Below, piece by piece: positions 29,111-37,611 of a stretch of DNA of 64,000 nucleotides (positions within the stretch are counted from its first letter, which is position 1; each line of letters begins with the position of its first letter). The stretch is from Halomonas sp. HAL1 (GTDB lineage: Bacteria; Pseudomonadota; Gammaproteobacteria; Pseudomonadales; Halomonadaceae), in NCBI RefSeq assembly GCF_030544485.1, contig NZ_CP130610.1, forward strand, positions 4,092,001 to 4,156,000, written 5' to 3'. The notes below the pieces were generated by a model, which saw nothing but the letters and a program-made list of their open reading frames with translations, did no database searches and was not told the origin of the DNA. Position numbers and translations under genes: made by a program.

Positions 29111-30337
29111 TTATTTCACTACGCCCTTTTGGCGTAAGGCGCTAATTTCCTCAGCGCCTTTGTGCAATAAGCGCTCCAACACGCTATCGGTATCTTCACC
29201 CAGTCGCGGCGGTGGCTTGTGATACTCCAAGGGTGTTCTGGAGTATTTGATCGGATTGGCCACCCCGGGCACTGTACCGGTGTCGGTTTCCAGCTCAATC
29301 TGCATATTCCGCGCTTGAACCTGAGGGTCAGCAAAGACCTGGGCAATATTCTGGATCGGCCCGCAGGGCACACTAATGGCACCCAGCATCTCTATCCATT
29401 CATGGCTGGTACGACGCTGAGTAATCTGCACCATAAGCGGAATCAACTCGAGTCGATGTTTGACCCGCTCGGGGTTGGTGCTAAAACGGGGATCAACGGC
29501 TAGCTCGGGCCGCCCCACTGCCTCACAGAAACGCTTGAACTGGCCATCGTTGCCAATGGCAATAATAACCTTTTCGCCGTCCGCGGTAGGGAATGGCTGA
29601 TAAGGCACCAGGTTGGGGTGATACTCACCGGTGCGGGTTGGCGGGGTGCCGCTGCAGAAGTAATTAAGCGCCTGATTAGCCAACCAACTGACCTGAACAT
29701 CCAGCAGCGCCATATCAATATATTGCCCCAGGCCGGTAGCGTGCCGGTGATGCAACGCGCCGAGGATGGCAATGGTGGCATTCATGCCCGTGGTCAGGTC
29801 GGAGACGGCCATACCCACCCGCTGTGGCCCGGCTCCGGGTTCACCGTCTGCCGCGCCGGTAATACTCATTAACCCAGCCTGCGCTTGGATCAAGTAGTCA
29901 TAGCCCGCCATGGAGGCCATTGGCCCCGTCTGCCCGAACCCGGTAATTGAGCAGTAAATCAAACTCGGATTAATCGCCTCTAATGTGGCGTAGTCGAGCC
30001 CCTTGCATGCTAGGCCGCCACTCTTAAAGTTCTCTACCAGAATATCGCTTTCAGCGGCTAGCTCACGCACCAGCGCCTGGCCTTCCGGCTGACCAATATC
30101 CACGGTCACCGAATGCTTGCCGCGATTAGCGGAAAGGTAGTAGGCCGACTCGCGAGTATCGTTGCCCTCTTTATCTTTTAACCAGGGAGGCCCCCAATGG
30201 CGCGTATCGTCACCAAGCAGCGGATGCTCAATTTTAATCACTTCGGCGCCCATATCGGCCAGTATCTGCGTACACCAGGGGCCAGCCATTACACGGCTTA
30301 AATCCAGTACCCGCAGCCCTGTCAGTGGTCCCGCCAT
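29111..30337 (-). CDS. Family III CoA-transferase (CaiB/BaiF type)
   Basis: A 408-residue CoA-transferase from the ATG at 30337, preceded by GGAG. Family marks include the N-terminus LRVLDLSRVMAGPWCTQILADMGAEVIKIE (shown here only as a landmark, residues about 9-37), NRGKHSV, VENFKSGG and the catalytic aspartate in MAGYDYLIQ. The enzyme would move CoA between carboxylic acids; the substrate cannot be read from sequence. It lies 19 bases after tctA in the same direction, so tctC-tctB-tctA and this gene look like one operon: import of an acid followed by activation to its CoA ester. Confidence 0.87.
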   Translation of the reverse strand: MAGPLTGLRVLDLSRVMAGPWCTQILADMGAEVIKIEHPLLGDDTRHWGPPWLKDKEGNDTRESAYYLSANRGKHSVTVDIGQPEGQALVRELAAESDILVENFKSGGLACKGLDYATLEAINPSLIYCSITGFGQTGPMASMAGYDYLIQAQAGLMSITGAADGEPGAGPQRVGMAVSDLTTGMNATIAILGALHHRHATGLGQYIDMALLDVQVSWLANQALNYFCSGTPPTRTGEYHPNLVPYQPFPTADGEKVIIAIGNDGQFKRFCEAVGRPELAVDPRFSTNPERVKHRLELIPLMVQITQRRTSHEWIEMLGAISVPCGPIQNIAQVFADPQVQARNMQIELETDTGTVPGVANPIKYSRTPLEYHKPPPRLGEDTDSVLERLLHKGAEEISALRQKGVVK

Positions 30338-30356
30338 TGCACTTCTCCGAAGAACA

Positions 30357-31862
30357 TCAAACTTCTTGTGATTTGGCGGCAGCATTGCGCGCTTCACGGC
30401 GCGCGGAAATAAAGCGGTAGAGTGCCAGGGAAATGGAGCCCACCGTCAATGCAATGAAAACCCAGGTAATGGGACCGCGCACGAAGATCGACAGATCGTT
30501 ATGTCCGATCAATAAAGAGCGGCGCAGATTATCTTCGAACATTGGCCCGAGGATAAACCCGATCAAAAAGGGCGCAGCCGGTATCGCGGCGCGATTGAAG
30601 ATATAGCCCATGACGCCAAAGGCCATCATCACCCATATGTCAAAGGTGTCGTTATTAACGGCGTAAGCGCCATAAACGCAGAACATCAATACGATGGGAA
30701 AGAGGACAGATTTAGGGATATCAGCAATCAAAGAGAAGTACTTGATGGCCACATTACCCACCAACAGCAATACGACAGAGCTGAACATAATGCCCATAAA
30801 CAGGGCGTAGATCAGGGATAGATTCTCTTGGAACATAAGGGGGCCAGGCGTAAGCCCATGAACCATAAAGGCACCAAGGATAATGGCCGTGATGACATCC
30901 CCTGGAATACCTAGAGATAGCAGAGGAATCATCGTCGCCCCGGCGACGCCATTATTACCAGCCTCGGCGGCGGCAACACCCTCTACCTCGCCTTTACCAA
31001 AGTTAGCCTTATTGGGCGACCGCCTACGTGCATCGCTATAGGAAATAAAAGCAGCCGCAGTAGCGCCAGTACCTGGGATTGCCCCAATAATCACGCCAAT
31101 CAAACTGCCCCGCACAATGGTGGTCATGCAGCGCTTCAGCTCAGAAAAAGCAAGACCGGCACCGCTCGCCTTAGCCTTAATATGAGGAAGCGCTTTTTTG
31201 CGGTAGAACTCTATAATCTCGGGGATGGCAAACAGACCAATCAACAGCGGGATAAAGGAGATGCTGTCCATCAAGTTGTAATTGCCAAAGGTAAACCGTT
31301 GAGAACCGAAGACTTCATCCAGCCCTACCAGGGAAAGCAGAATACCCAATAGCGCTGCCATCAAGCCCTTGATCATAGAGCCGCTGGCCAAAGAAATAAT
31401 GATGGTAAGCGAAAAGCAGATCAGCCAGAAAAACTCTGGCGCGCCAAAGTTCAGGGCAATTTTTGCCAAATAGGCAGCAAAAAAGATCAGGGCAATATTA
31501 GAGATGAAGTCGGCAATGACCGACGAATAAAGTGCTGTCTTAAGTGCCTTCTTCGCATGCCCCTGTTGCGCCATGGGGTAGCCGTCCAACAAGGTACAGG
31601 CGGAGGCAGGTGATCCGGGGGTTCTTATCAAAATGGCCGTAATTGAACCACCGTACATTCCCCCTTTATAGATACCTACCAGCAGCAAAATAGCGGCGAC
31701 AGGCTGCATGGAGAAGGTAAAGGGCAATGCCAGTGCCACCGCCATCGTGGCGGTCAAGCCAGGAATCGACCCCACCACCACGCCGATGACGACCCCCACA
31801 GCGATAGCGATGAAGTTATCTAAACTAAAGAATAACTCTATGACTTCCGAAAAATTTTCCAT
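30357..31862 (-). CDS. tctA: Tripartite tricarboxylate transporter, TctA permease
   Basis: Large membrane subunit (501 residues, about 12 hydrophobic segments) of a TTT-family transporter. The duplicated glycine-proline motifs VVGSIPGLTATMAV (near residue 30) and IGAIPGTGATAAAFISY (near 260) are diagnostic. It works with the TctB-like and TctC-like proteins encoded upstream. Family members carry citrate, tartrate, or aromatic acids such as terephthalate. The IclR-type operator at tctC points to an aromatic acid here, which is inference. Confidence 0.94.
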   Translation of the reverse strand: MENFSEVIELFFSLDNFIAIAVGVVIGVVVGSIPGLTATMAVALALPFTFSMQPVAAILLLVGIYKGGMYGGSITAILIRTPGSPASACTLLDGYPMAQQGHAKKALKTALYSSVIADFISNIALIFFAAYLAKIALNFGAPEFFWLICFSLTIIISLASGSMIKGLMAALLGILLSLVGLDEVFGSQRFTFGNYNLMDSISFIPLLIGLFAIPEIIEFYRKKALPHIKAKASGAGLAFSELKRCMTTIVRGSLIGVIIGAIPGTGATAAAFISYSDARRRSPNKANFGKGEVEGVAAAEAGNNGVAGATMIPLLSLGIPGDVITAIILGAFMVHGLTPGPLMFQENLSLIYALFMGIMFSSVVLLLVGNVAIKYFSLIADIPKSVLFPIVLMFCVYGAYAVNNDTFDIWVMMAFGVMGYIFNRAAIPAAPFLIGFILGPMFEDNLRRSLLIGHNDLSIFVRGPITWVFIALTVGSISLALYRFISARREARNAAAKSQEV

Positions 31863-31889
31863 AGATCACCCAGCAGAATAAGTAGCCAA

Positions 31890-32390
31890 TCAGAAGCCGA
31901 TTGGCGATATCGGAAGCGGCACATTCATGACTTCTACAAATATGAATGTCACAACGATAGGAAATACAAATGCCATGCTATAGACCCACCACGTGCGAAC
32001 AGGGTGCGCCACAAACAGCACCAGCGTCGCGAGAATGCCGGTAAACACCGCTCCCATCGATTCAAACAAAGCGACATATATCAACAGGGCGCCCACCATC
32101 AATACAAAGCGCCGCGTCGAACCCTTCTCAATATTTCGTTCATCCTCCTCACTGCTTCTGTCTAACAGGAAGCCTTGCAGGATGAGCAGGATAGAAAACA
32201 GCAGTATCAACCAGCCAACAATTTCTGGCAGCCAACGAGGCGACATCATGGGGTTTTGCATGATGGGCGGTTCATTGATGTAGTTAGGCACCAGATAAAA
32301 GACCAGCGCAATGGAAAAGCAAAGCAGAATAACGCCCGCCAATACGTCAGCCGGGTCTTTCACGCTGCGCTTATAATCCGAGGTAGTCAT
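31890..32390 (-). CDS. tctB: Tripartite tricarboxylate transporter, TctB small permease
   Basis: Four-helix small subunit of 166 residues. I take the ATG at 32390, which has GGAGAAGG upstream; an in-frame TTG would add five residues that overlap this ribosome-binding site. Hydrophobic segments lie near residues 16-36, 60-80, 95-125 and 135-155. It lies between tctC and tctA with 27 bases to tctA. TctB sequences are poorly conserved and the call depends on gene order and topology. Confidence 0.88.
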   Translation of the reverse strand: MTTSDYKRSVKDPADVLAGVILLCFSIALVFYLVPNYINEPPIMQNPMMSPRWLPEIVGWLILLFSILLILQGFLLDRSSEEDERNIEKGSTRRFVLMVGALLIYVALFESMGAVFTGILATLVLFVAHPVRTWWVYSMAFVFPIVVTFIFVEVMNVPLPISPIGF

Positions 32391-32458
32391 CACTGCCTTC
32401 TCCAAAGAACCAAGTAATATAGAGCTAAGAGATATAGAGCTAAAAGACTTTGAAACAA

Positions 32459-32488
32459 GAGAGGCGAGGACGCTTGCCCTCGCCTCTC
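32459..32488 (-). terminator. Hairpin between tctC and tctB
   Basis: Eleven-base GC-rich stem (GAGAGGCGAGG with CCTCGCCTCTC, loop of 8) in the tctC-tctB gap. It lacks a good T tract on the minus strand. It may be a weak terminator or an mRNA-stabilising structure that raises the amount of binding protein relative to the permeases. Confidence 0.6.
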
Positions 32489-32511
32489 CGTTAGATCAAA
32501 GGCTGCCTTGC

Positions 32512-33498
32512 TTACTGGCTAATACCCGCCTGCTCAGCTACGTTTTCCCAACGCTCCAAGTCTTCAACAATGAACTGCTTGAACTCTTCACCCGACACTT
32601 GACCCGGCTCAGCACCCAGTTGGTCCGCGAAGTCCACAAACTCTTCGCGCTCCATCACCTTGGCCAGTGCATCTTGCATGACGCTTTGAGCTTCTTCCGG
32701 GAAGGAGTTGTGTGCTATCAGACCGAACCAGGCAGTCGTGATGAACTGGTCAAGGTTGTATTCACCGATTTCTGACAGTGTCGGGACATCGGGCAGATAC
32801 TCGGAGCGTTCGGCAGAAGTGACTGCAAGCGCCCGTAGATCACCGGAACGTATATGCGAAAGCACCGTCGGCATATTCTCGAACGCCACATCAACATCGC
32901 CACCCAGCAACGCCGGAAGCGCCGCACCACTGCCAGCAAAAGGCACTGCCGTCAGGTTGGTTTCGGTCAGTGTTTTGAACAGTTCGCCCGACATATGAAT
33001 GGAGCTACCCACGCCACTGTGACTGAAGGTCATGCTTTCTTCTTTAGCCGCTTCTACGAACTCAATAACGCTTTCATAAGGGCTGTCTGCAGGGACCACC
33101 ATGACGTTAGGTATGTCGACCATGTTTTGCAGGAAAACGAAATCTTCGACCGGATCGTAGCTAAGATCTGGATAGATGGCAGCACCAATGGTGTGCCCTG
33201 GCGAGGCCATCAAAATGGTGTGTTCAGCATCGCGGCCACCGCGAGCGAGACGCCCGGTTCCGACCGTAGAACCTGCGCCGGGGCGATTTTCTACAATGAC
33301 ATTAGTGTCGAGTTCTTGCTGAAGAAGATCGGCAACGCGACGCGACAGTACATCGGTAGTGCCGCCAGGAGCGTAAGGCACTACCAAGCGTACATCATTT
33401 GTCGGCCACTCATCAGCGCTGACAGAGGTAACGGTAAGGCCGAGCGCCAGAGCGCTTCCACAAGCAGCCAGATATGCAGAGCCAAGGAGTTTTTTCAT
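32512..33498 (-). CDS. tctC: Tripartite tricarboxylate transporter, TctC binding protein
   Basis: Periplasmic solute-binding protein of the Bug/TctC family, 328 residues from the ATG at 33498 (GGAAG upstream). The signal peptide ends at about residue 29 (SVSA-DEWP). Family motifs: VRLVVPYAPGGTTDVLSRR, VENRPGAGSTVG and FSHSGVGSSIHMSGELF. First gene of tctC-tctB-tctA. It is divergent from the IclR regulator gene, and the gap carries two palindromes of the GTTCG type, so control by that regulator is likely. Confidence 0.94.
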   Translation of the reverse strand: MKKLLGSAYLAACGSALALGLTVTSVSADEWPTNDVRLVVPYAPGGTTDVLSRRVADLLQQELDTNVIVENRPGAGSTVGTGRLARGGRDAEHTILMASPGHTIGAAIYPDLSYDPVEDFVFLQNMVDIPNVMVVPADSPYESVIEFVEAAKEESMTFSHSGVGSSIHMSGELFKTLTETNLTAVPFAGSGAALPALLGGDVDVAFENMPTVLSHIRSGDLRALAVTSAERSEYLPDVPTLSEIGEYNLDQFITTAWFGLIAHNSFPEEAQSVMQDALAKVMEREEFVDFADQLGAEPGQVSGEEFKQFIVEDLERWENVAEQAGISQ

Positions 33499-33542
33499 TT
33501 TTCTTCCTATGCGTTGTTTAGCCATTATTATGCTTAATTATT

Positions 33543-33566
33543 GTTCGCAATACGTACATGTATTCG
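33543..33566 (-). promoter_or_regulatory. Putative IclR-type operator at the tctC promoter
   Basis: Imperfect palindrome GTTCG-CAATA-CGTAC at 33543-33557, and after four bases a third half ATTCG at 33562-33566, 19 bases from the first half. It starts 45 bases upstream of the tctC ATG. Same layout as the TRAP site. Confidence 0.65.
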
Positions 33567-33690
33567 TAATCTGATCGGTGAGGTTACTTTGTTGCCAGTC
33601 TATTAAAAAACACAACTTTAGTAGCAGGGAGTATCAAAAAGCGTTTTAGGGGCCGCAGCATGCCGTCGGAAAGGCTTTAATAACGCACAA

Positions 33691-33705
33691 GTTCGCAATG
33701 CGAAC
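33691..33705 (+). promoter_or_regulatory. Putative IclR-type operator at the iclR promoter
   Basis: Perfect palindrome GTTCGC-AAT-GCGAAC, the best of the five. It lies about 42 bases before the first possible start of the regulator gene and fits autoregulation. No third half-site is found at the 19-base spacing seen in the other four. Confidence 0.8.
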
Positions 33706-33746
33706 ATTTTTGCGCTAATCTTTTCTATCAAACGTTAAGGTAAGGG

Positions 33747-34535
33747 ATGATAACAATGCAGGAAGAGATGTTGAGTGAAGATAGCCGTGATTTTGTAACA
33801 GCATTAGCCAGCGGCTTAGAGGTAATACAGGCATTCGATCACGAACACCCGCGTATGACATTGAGCGAGGTCGCAACGCGGACGGGAATGAATAGAGCAA
33901 AAGCTAGGCGTTTCTTACTCACCCTACATGCACTGGGCTTCGTGCGTAAGCAACAGCGTTACTTTGAATTAGCACCTCGCGTCCTTCAGCTCGGCTATGC
34001 ATTTTTATCGGCTAATAATTACAGAGACGTTATTCAACACTATTTAGAAGATATTACCGCTGAAACGGGGGAGTCATCGTCACTTGGCGTGTTAGATGGT
34101 AATGATGTTATCTATGTCGCCCGCTCGGCAGCCAAACATCGCTTAATGGCGATCACACTTTCAGTGGGCACCCGACTGCCAGCAGCTCATACTTCTATGG
34201 GGCGCATACTTCTTGCTCAGCTCAACGATACGGCTCTTGATCATTTTCTATCGTCGATTTCTTTAGAGCCCTACACCGATAAAACGGTAACTGATGTTAA
34301 AGAATTACGCAGACAAATAGTTAACGCACGGCAACAAGGCTATGCGATTTCTGATCAAGAGCTAGACTCTGGGTTACGCTCTATCGCTGTTCCAGTTTTT
34401 GATGCCAAGCAGCACTTAATGGGCGCAATCAATATTAGTACCAACGCGGCTCGGGTCGACCTCGACACGTTGATTAATATTTACTTACCGGTGCTCCAAG
34501 ATAAAGTCGCGCAAATACGTTCGCATATTAATTAA
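33747..34535 (+). CDS. IclR-family regulator (PcaR/PcaU-like)
   Basis: A 262-residue transcription regulator with an N-terminal winged helix (about residues 17-75; [20 protein letters not shown]) and a C-terminal effector domain. [26 protein letters not shown] is close to PcaR/PcaU proteins; only part is quoted as a landmark. Two ATGs compete, 33747 and 33756, both near AAGG/AAGGG. Family members sense 3-oxoadipate or protocatechuate and activate pca genes. The GTTCG-N5-CGAAC sites at five promoters in this window are its most likely targets. It overlaps aroQ tail to tail by 8 bases. Confidence 0.88.
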   Translation: MITMQEEMLSEDSRDFVTALASGLEVIQAFDHEHPRMTLSEVATRTGMNRAKARRFLLTLHALGFVRKQQRYFELAPRVLQLGYAFLSANNYRDVIQHYLEDITAETGESSSLGVLDGNDVIYVARSAAKHRLMAITLSVGTRLPAAHTSMGRILLAQLNDTALDHFLSSISLEPYTDKTVTDVKELRRQIVNARQQGYAISDQELDSGLRSIAVPVFDAKQHLMGAINISTNAARVDLDTLINIYLPVLQDKVAQIRSHIN

Positions 34536-34965
34536 CCATTACCGCGTCTAACGCCGCACGATAACCTTGCACACCTAAGCCAGCAATCACACCATCAGCA
34601 CGCAGTGAAACGTAGGAGTGGTGCCGAAAGGCTTCACGTTTGTGCACATTCGACAAATGCACCTCAATCACTTTGCCATCAAAAGCATTGAGTGCATCAA
34701 GAATCGCCACTGAGGTATGCGTATAAGCAGCAGGATTGATAATAATTGCTTGGGTGCCATCAAGACGCGCGACGTGAATGGCGTCGATTAACTCTCCTTC
34801 GTGGTTGCTCTGAAGGCATTGTATATCCCAGTCGGCCATCACCGCTCTCTCCCGCAGAATGTTATTCACATCCTCTAATGTCTCGTAGCCGTATATCTCC
34901 GGCTGGCGAGTACCCAGCAAATTTAGATTGGGCCCATGTAATACCAATACCTTGCCTTGACTCAT
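34528..34965 (-). CDS. aroQ: Type II 3-dehydroquinate dehydratase
   Basis: Cytosolic dodecameric dehydroquinase of 145 residues. Motifs: [18 protein letters not shown] with the catalytic arginine and tyrosine, [12 protein letters not shown], and [18 protein letters not shown]. It interconverts 3-dehydroquinate and 3-dehydroshikimate. In the shikimate pathway it works in synthesis; in quinate-using bacteria the type II enzyme is catabolic and leads to protocatechuate. Its place beside the pca regulator suggests the second role, but no quinate dehydrogenase or dehydroshikimate dehydratase is seen nearby. Confidence 0.95.
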   Translation of the reverse strand: MSQGKVLVLHGPNLNLLGTRQPEIYGYETLEDVNNILRERAVMADWDIQCLQSNHEGELIDAIHVARLDGTQAIIINPAAYTHTSVAILDALNAFDGKVIEVHLSNVHKREAFRHHSYVSLRADGVIAGLGVQGYRAALDAVMVN

Positions 34966-35050
34966 GACTTCTCCACTCTTTGCCTTGCCATCTAAATTGG
35001 CGAGTTAGCTCATCTGAACAACTGCATTAGTCGATCAGCTGTTCTATCAC

Positions 35051-36412
35051 TTAACCCGCCAATTGCGCTAGCGCCTGTTCAAGCGATGCCTGCTGGCGCT
35101 GGGCATACAGCTCAATCTCATCAGTTACTTTAGCCCCTAAAGCCTGCTCAAACTGCTGCTGACTTGCACTACTGGTGTAATTTTCATGGCTGCTTCCACC
35201 CAAGTTGGACTGGAAAATTCCGGCCGCGCTAACAGGTAAGAAGTCTTCATAAATCATGGGTGCTATCGTGAGAGCGCCTTGTTCGATCAGGCTTTCCACC
35301 TGCTCTAACGTCACTGATCCTGCTACAGATGCACCCTGGGCCGCCTGATAATGAAAAAACGCTAGCCCGTCACGATGTAGCGTAGCGTAATCATCAGGGA
35401 AGGCCTTAAACACTTCGGCTAGATGCGCCTGATGGGCGTCGTTATCCGCAGCCGTCGGTGCATTTTCTCGGGCAGCCGCTAGCAGGCGATCATAGAGCGC
35501 ACGCCCCTTATGGGTTAAGGCGATACCGCGCTGCTCGATTTCACCAAAGCGAGCGGTGTGCTTGCCCTCGGCGGCATCAGCGAAAGCGATGGTCTCCTCT
35601 AACGCTTTAAAGCTGGTTTGACGCAGCAGTATCGGGCAATTACGACGAGGAGGTCCTTCGATAGTCGCTTTAGGGTCAATGCCGACACTGGGCATGCGCC
35701 GCTGCACTTCGTCAATGTCTAACGTGCGCGGCGTTAGGTGATTAATGTGCGGGCCGCGGAAACAGACCACGTCGGCGATCAGGCGATGCTCATTATGCAA
35801 ACGGTCATAAGTAGCCAAATCGACCGTGGCGTTGTCATGCCAACGGAACGTTTCCAGCGCTTCCTGAACGAACTGCTCGGCATCGGCGGCGCTAAGCCCA
35901 CCCTGCTGCTCGAAGCGTTCAATGAGCGTTTTCACATTAGCAGTAAAAATATCCCGTGAGCTTAAAATGGCGCTTGCCTGTTCGCGGAGTTCGGCCTTTT
36001 CGATGAGTTCCAGGCGCAGCAGCGAGGTAAAGACGCGAAAGGGATTCCGTTTGAGCGCACGATCGGCGACCGGACGAAATGCCGTGGAGTGCACCGGCAC
36101 GCCCGCCGCCGCCAGGTCGTAATAGCCCACCGGCTCCATTCCCATTACTGCGAACATTCGCCGTAGCATGGCAAGCTCGTTAGCGCTGCCCACGCGAATC
36201 GCGCCGTGGCGTTCAACATTGATGCGGGCCAGCTCGTCGCCCTCCTGCAGCGCACCGTTAAGTTCTGGATTAGCAGCTAGCATCTCTCGATTAACAGCCT
36301 CGACCAGCGACAACAAGGTGCCGTATTGCGGCACTTCCTGCTGATACATCGCTGACATTGCGCTGGAAAATTGGTCGCGGATTTCATCACTGCTAACGTA
36401 CGCTGAACTCAT
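35051..36412 (-). CDS. hglS: 2-oxoadipate dioxygenase/decarboxylase-like protein (DUF1338, HglS type)
   Basis: A 453-residue DUF1338 protein related to YdcJ and to HglS of Pseudomonas putida, a non-haem iron enzyme that converts 2-oxoadipate to D-2-hydroxyglutarate in D-lysine breakdown. Probable metal ligands are the histidine in VERHGAIRVG (about residue 70), the one in RGPHINHLTPR (about 225) and the glutamate in MIYEDFLPVSAAGIF (near 390). It stands alone, 85 bases before aroQ on the same strand. No other lysine-degradation gene is visible, so the substrate rests on family knowledge. Confidence 0.82.
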   Translation of the reverse strand: MSSAYVSSDEIRDQFSSAMSAMYQQEVPQYGTLLSLVEAVNREMLAANPELNGALQEGDELARINVERHGAIRVGSANELAMLRRMFAVMGMEPVGYYDLAAAGVPVHSTAFRPVADRALKRNPFRVFTSLLRLELIEKAELREQASAILSSRDIFTANVKTLIERFEQQGGLSAADAEQFVQEALETFRWHDNATVDLATYDRLHNEHRLIADVVCFRGPHINHLTPRTLDIDEVQRRMPSVGIDPKATIEGPPRRNCPILLRQTSFKALEETIAFADAAEGKHTARFGEIEQRGIALTHKGRALYDRLLAAARENAPTAADNDAHQAHLAEVFKAFPDDYATLHRDGLAFFHYQAAQGASVAGSVTLEQVESLIEQGALTIAPMIYEDFLPVSAAGIFQSNLGGSSHENYTSSASQQQFEQALGAKVTDEIELYAQRQQASLEQALAQLAG

Positions 36413-36580
36413 GGAATTGTCCTATTTATAAACGGCTATATCTGCCCATAGAAGGCTATATCTACATAGTAGCGCTATCGGTGCCTTAACAATTTCACTT
36501 TTTCCGCACCTTGCTACACCTAAAAGCCCCCTCACCTTAACGAGTAGGTATTTTAAACTGTTACATTAGCGCTTGATCTT

Positions 36581-37456
36581 ATGAACCTAGGCACGCCATC
36601 AATGACGCTTCCGCTTTATTTAGGTTTGCCCATGTGGGCCAATCAAGACTGGCTCGGCAGCCTTTATCCGCGCCATGCCAAAACCGAGCTATTAAGCGAT
36701 TATGCCGCGGTGTTTTCGAGCGTTGAAGGTAACACTACGTTTTATAGCGGTATTCCAAAACCGGAAACCGTGGCCGCTTGGGCACGCCAGGCGCCACCCC
36801 ACTTTCGTTTTTGTTTTAAATTACCGGCAACCGTCACTCACGATCAACGGCTTACCCATTTAGAAGACGCATGGGCATTTTTAGCCGCCCTTGAACCGCT
36901 GCACGATCGCTTTGGACCCACCATGGTTCAACTACCGCGCGATTTTGGCCCTCAAGAACTCCCTCAGCTGGAAGCGTTACTCGCCGATTGGCCTGCTCAT
37001 TTGCCTTGCGCGGTAGAAGTACGCCATCCTGATTTTTTCCACAAAGGGGCCGCTGAAATCGCCCTTAACCGCCTGTTGATAACTTATTCGGCCAACCGCG
37101 TGATGCTCGACGTCCGTCCGCTCTTCTCAACCCCGCCAAATGACCATATGGGCCTGGCTCATGCCCAGCAAGAAAAGCCAAAACTCCCACTACACGTGCT
37201 TTCCACGGCAAATTATCCGGTGATTCGCTTTATTGGCCATATTGACAAAACAATAAATAGTGACTACTTCACCGCTTGGAAGGCTCGTCTAAAGCTGTGG
37301 ATAAATCAGGGGAAAACCCCTTTCTTATTTGTGCATACTGCAGATAACCGTGAGTCTCCTCACATGGCTCGGCTACTTTATAACGCCCTCGGAGAGGAGA
37401 CGCCCTTACCCTCGCTTGAGCCCTTTGCAGGTGAAAAGCAAAGCCAACTCTTTTAG
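36581..37456 (+). CDS. DUF72 family protein
   Basis: A 291-residue member of the DUF72 (YecE-like) family, TIM-barrel proteins of unknown function. Conserved traits: FSSVEGNTTFYSGIP near residue 45, FRFCFKLPATVTHD near 85, and a late VHTADNRESPHMARLLY. The start could also be the ATG at 36602, which gives MTLPLYLGLPMW. It stands alone, divergent from the DUF1338 gene. No function can be assigned. Confidence 0.88.
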   Translation: MNLGTPSMTLPLYLGLPMWANQDWLGSLYPRHAKTELLSDYAAVFSSVEGNTTFYSGIPKPETVAAWARQAPPHFRFCFKLPATVTHDQRLTHLEDAWAFLAALEPLHDRFGPTMVQLPRDFGPQELPQLEALLADWPAHLPCAVEVRHPDFFHKGAAEIALNRLLITYSANRVMLDVRPLFSTPPNDHMGLAHAQQEKPKLPLHVLSTANYPVIRFIGHIDKTINSDYFTAWKARLKLWINQGKTPFLFVHTADNRESPHMARLLYNALGEETPLPSLEPFAGEKQSQLF

Positions 37457-37611
37457 ACCACCTTTTTAGGTGAGCTAACTGGCATGCTTGCGGTTGATCA
37501 GATAAATTGCGCTTACTTTTGGAAAAGGACGTCAGCAATGACTCCATTTTCCGATAACTAGCGTGCTCAACACGTAGTGACTTACACAACAATCGACTTA
37601 ATGGGTGATGT

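Noticed and set aside
32854..33537. Open frame of 227 codons antisense to tctC
   Set aside because: tctC has a signal peptide, family motifs and a ribosome-binding site. The antisense frame has none of these.
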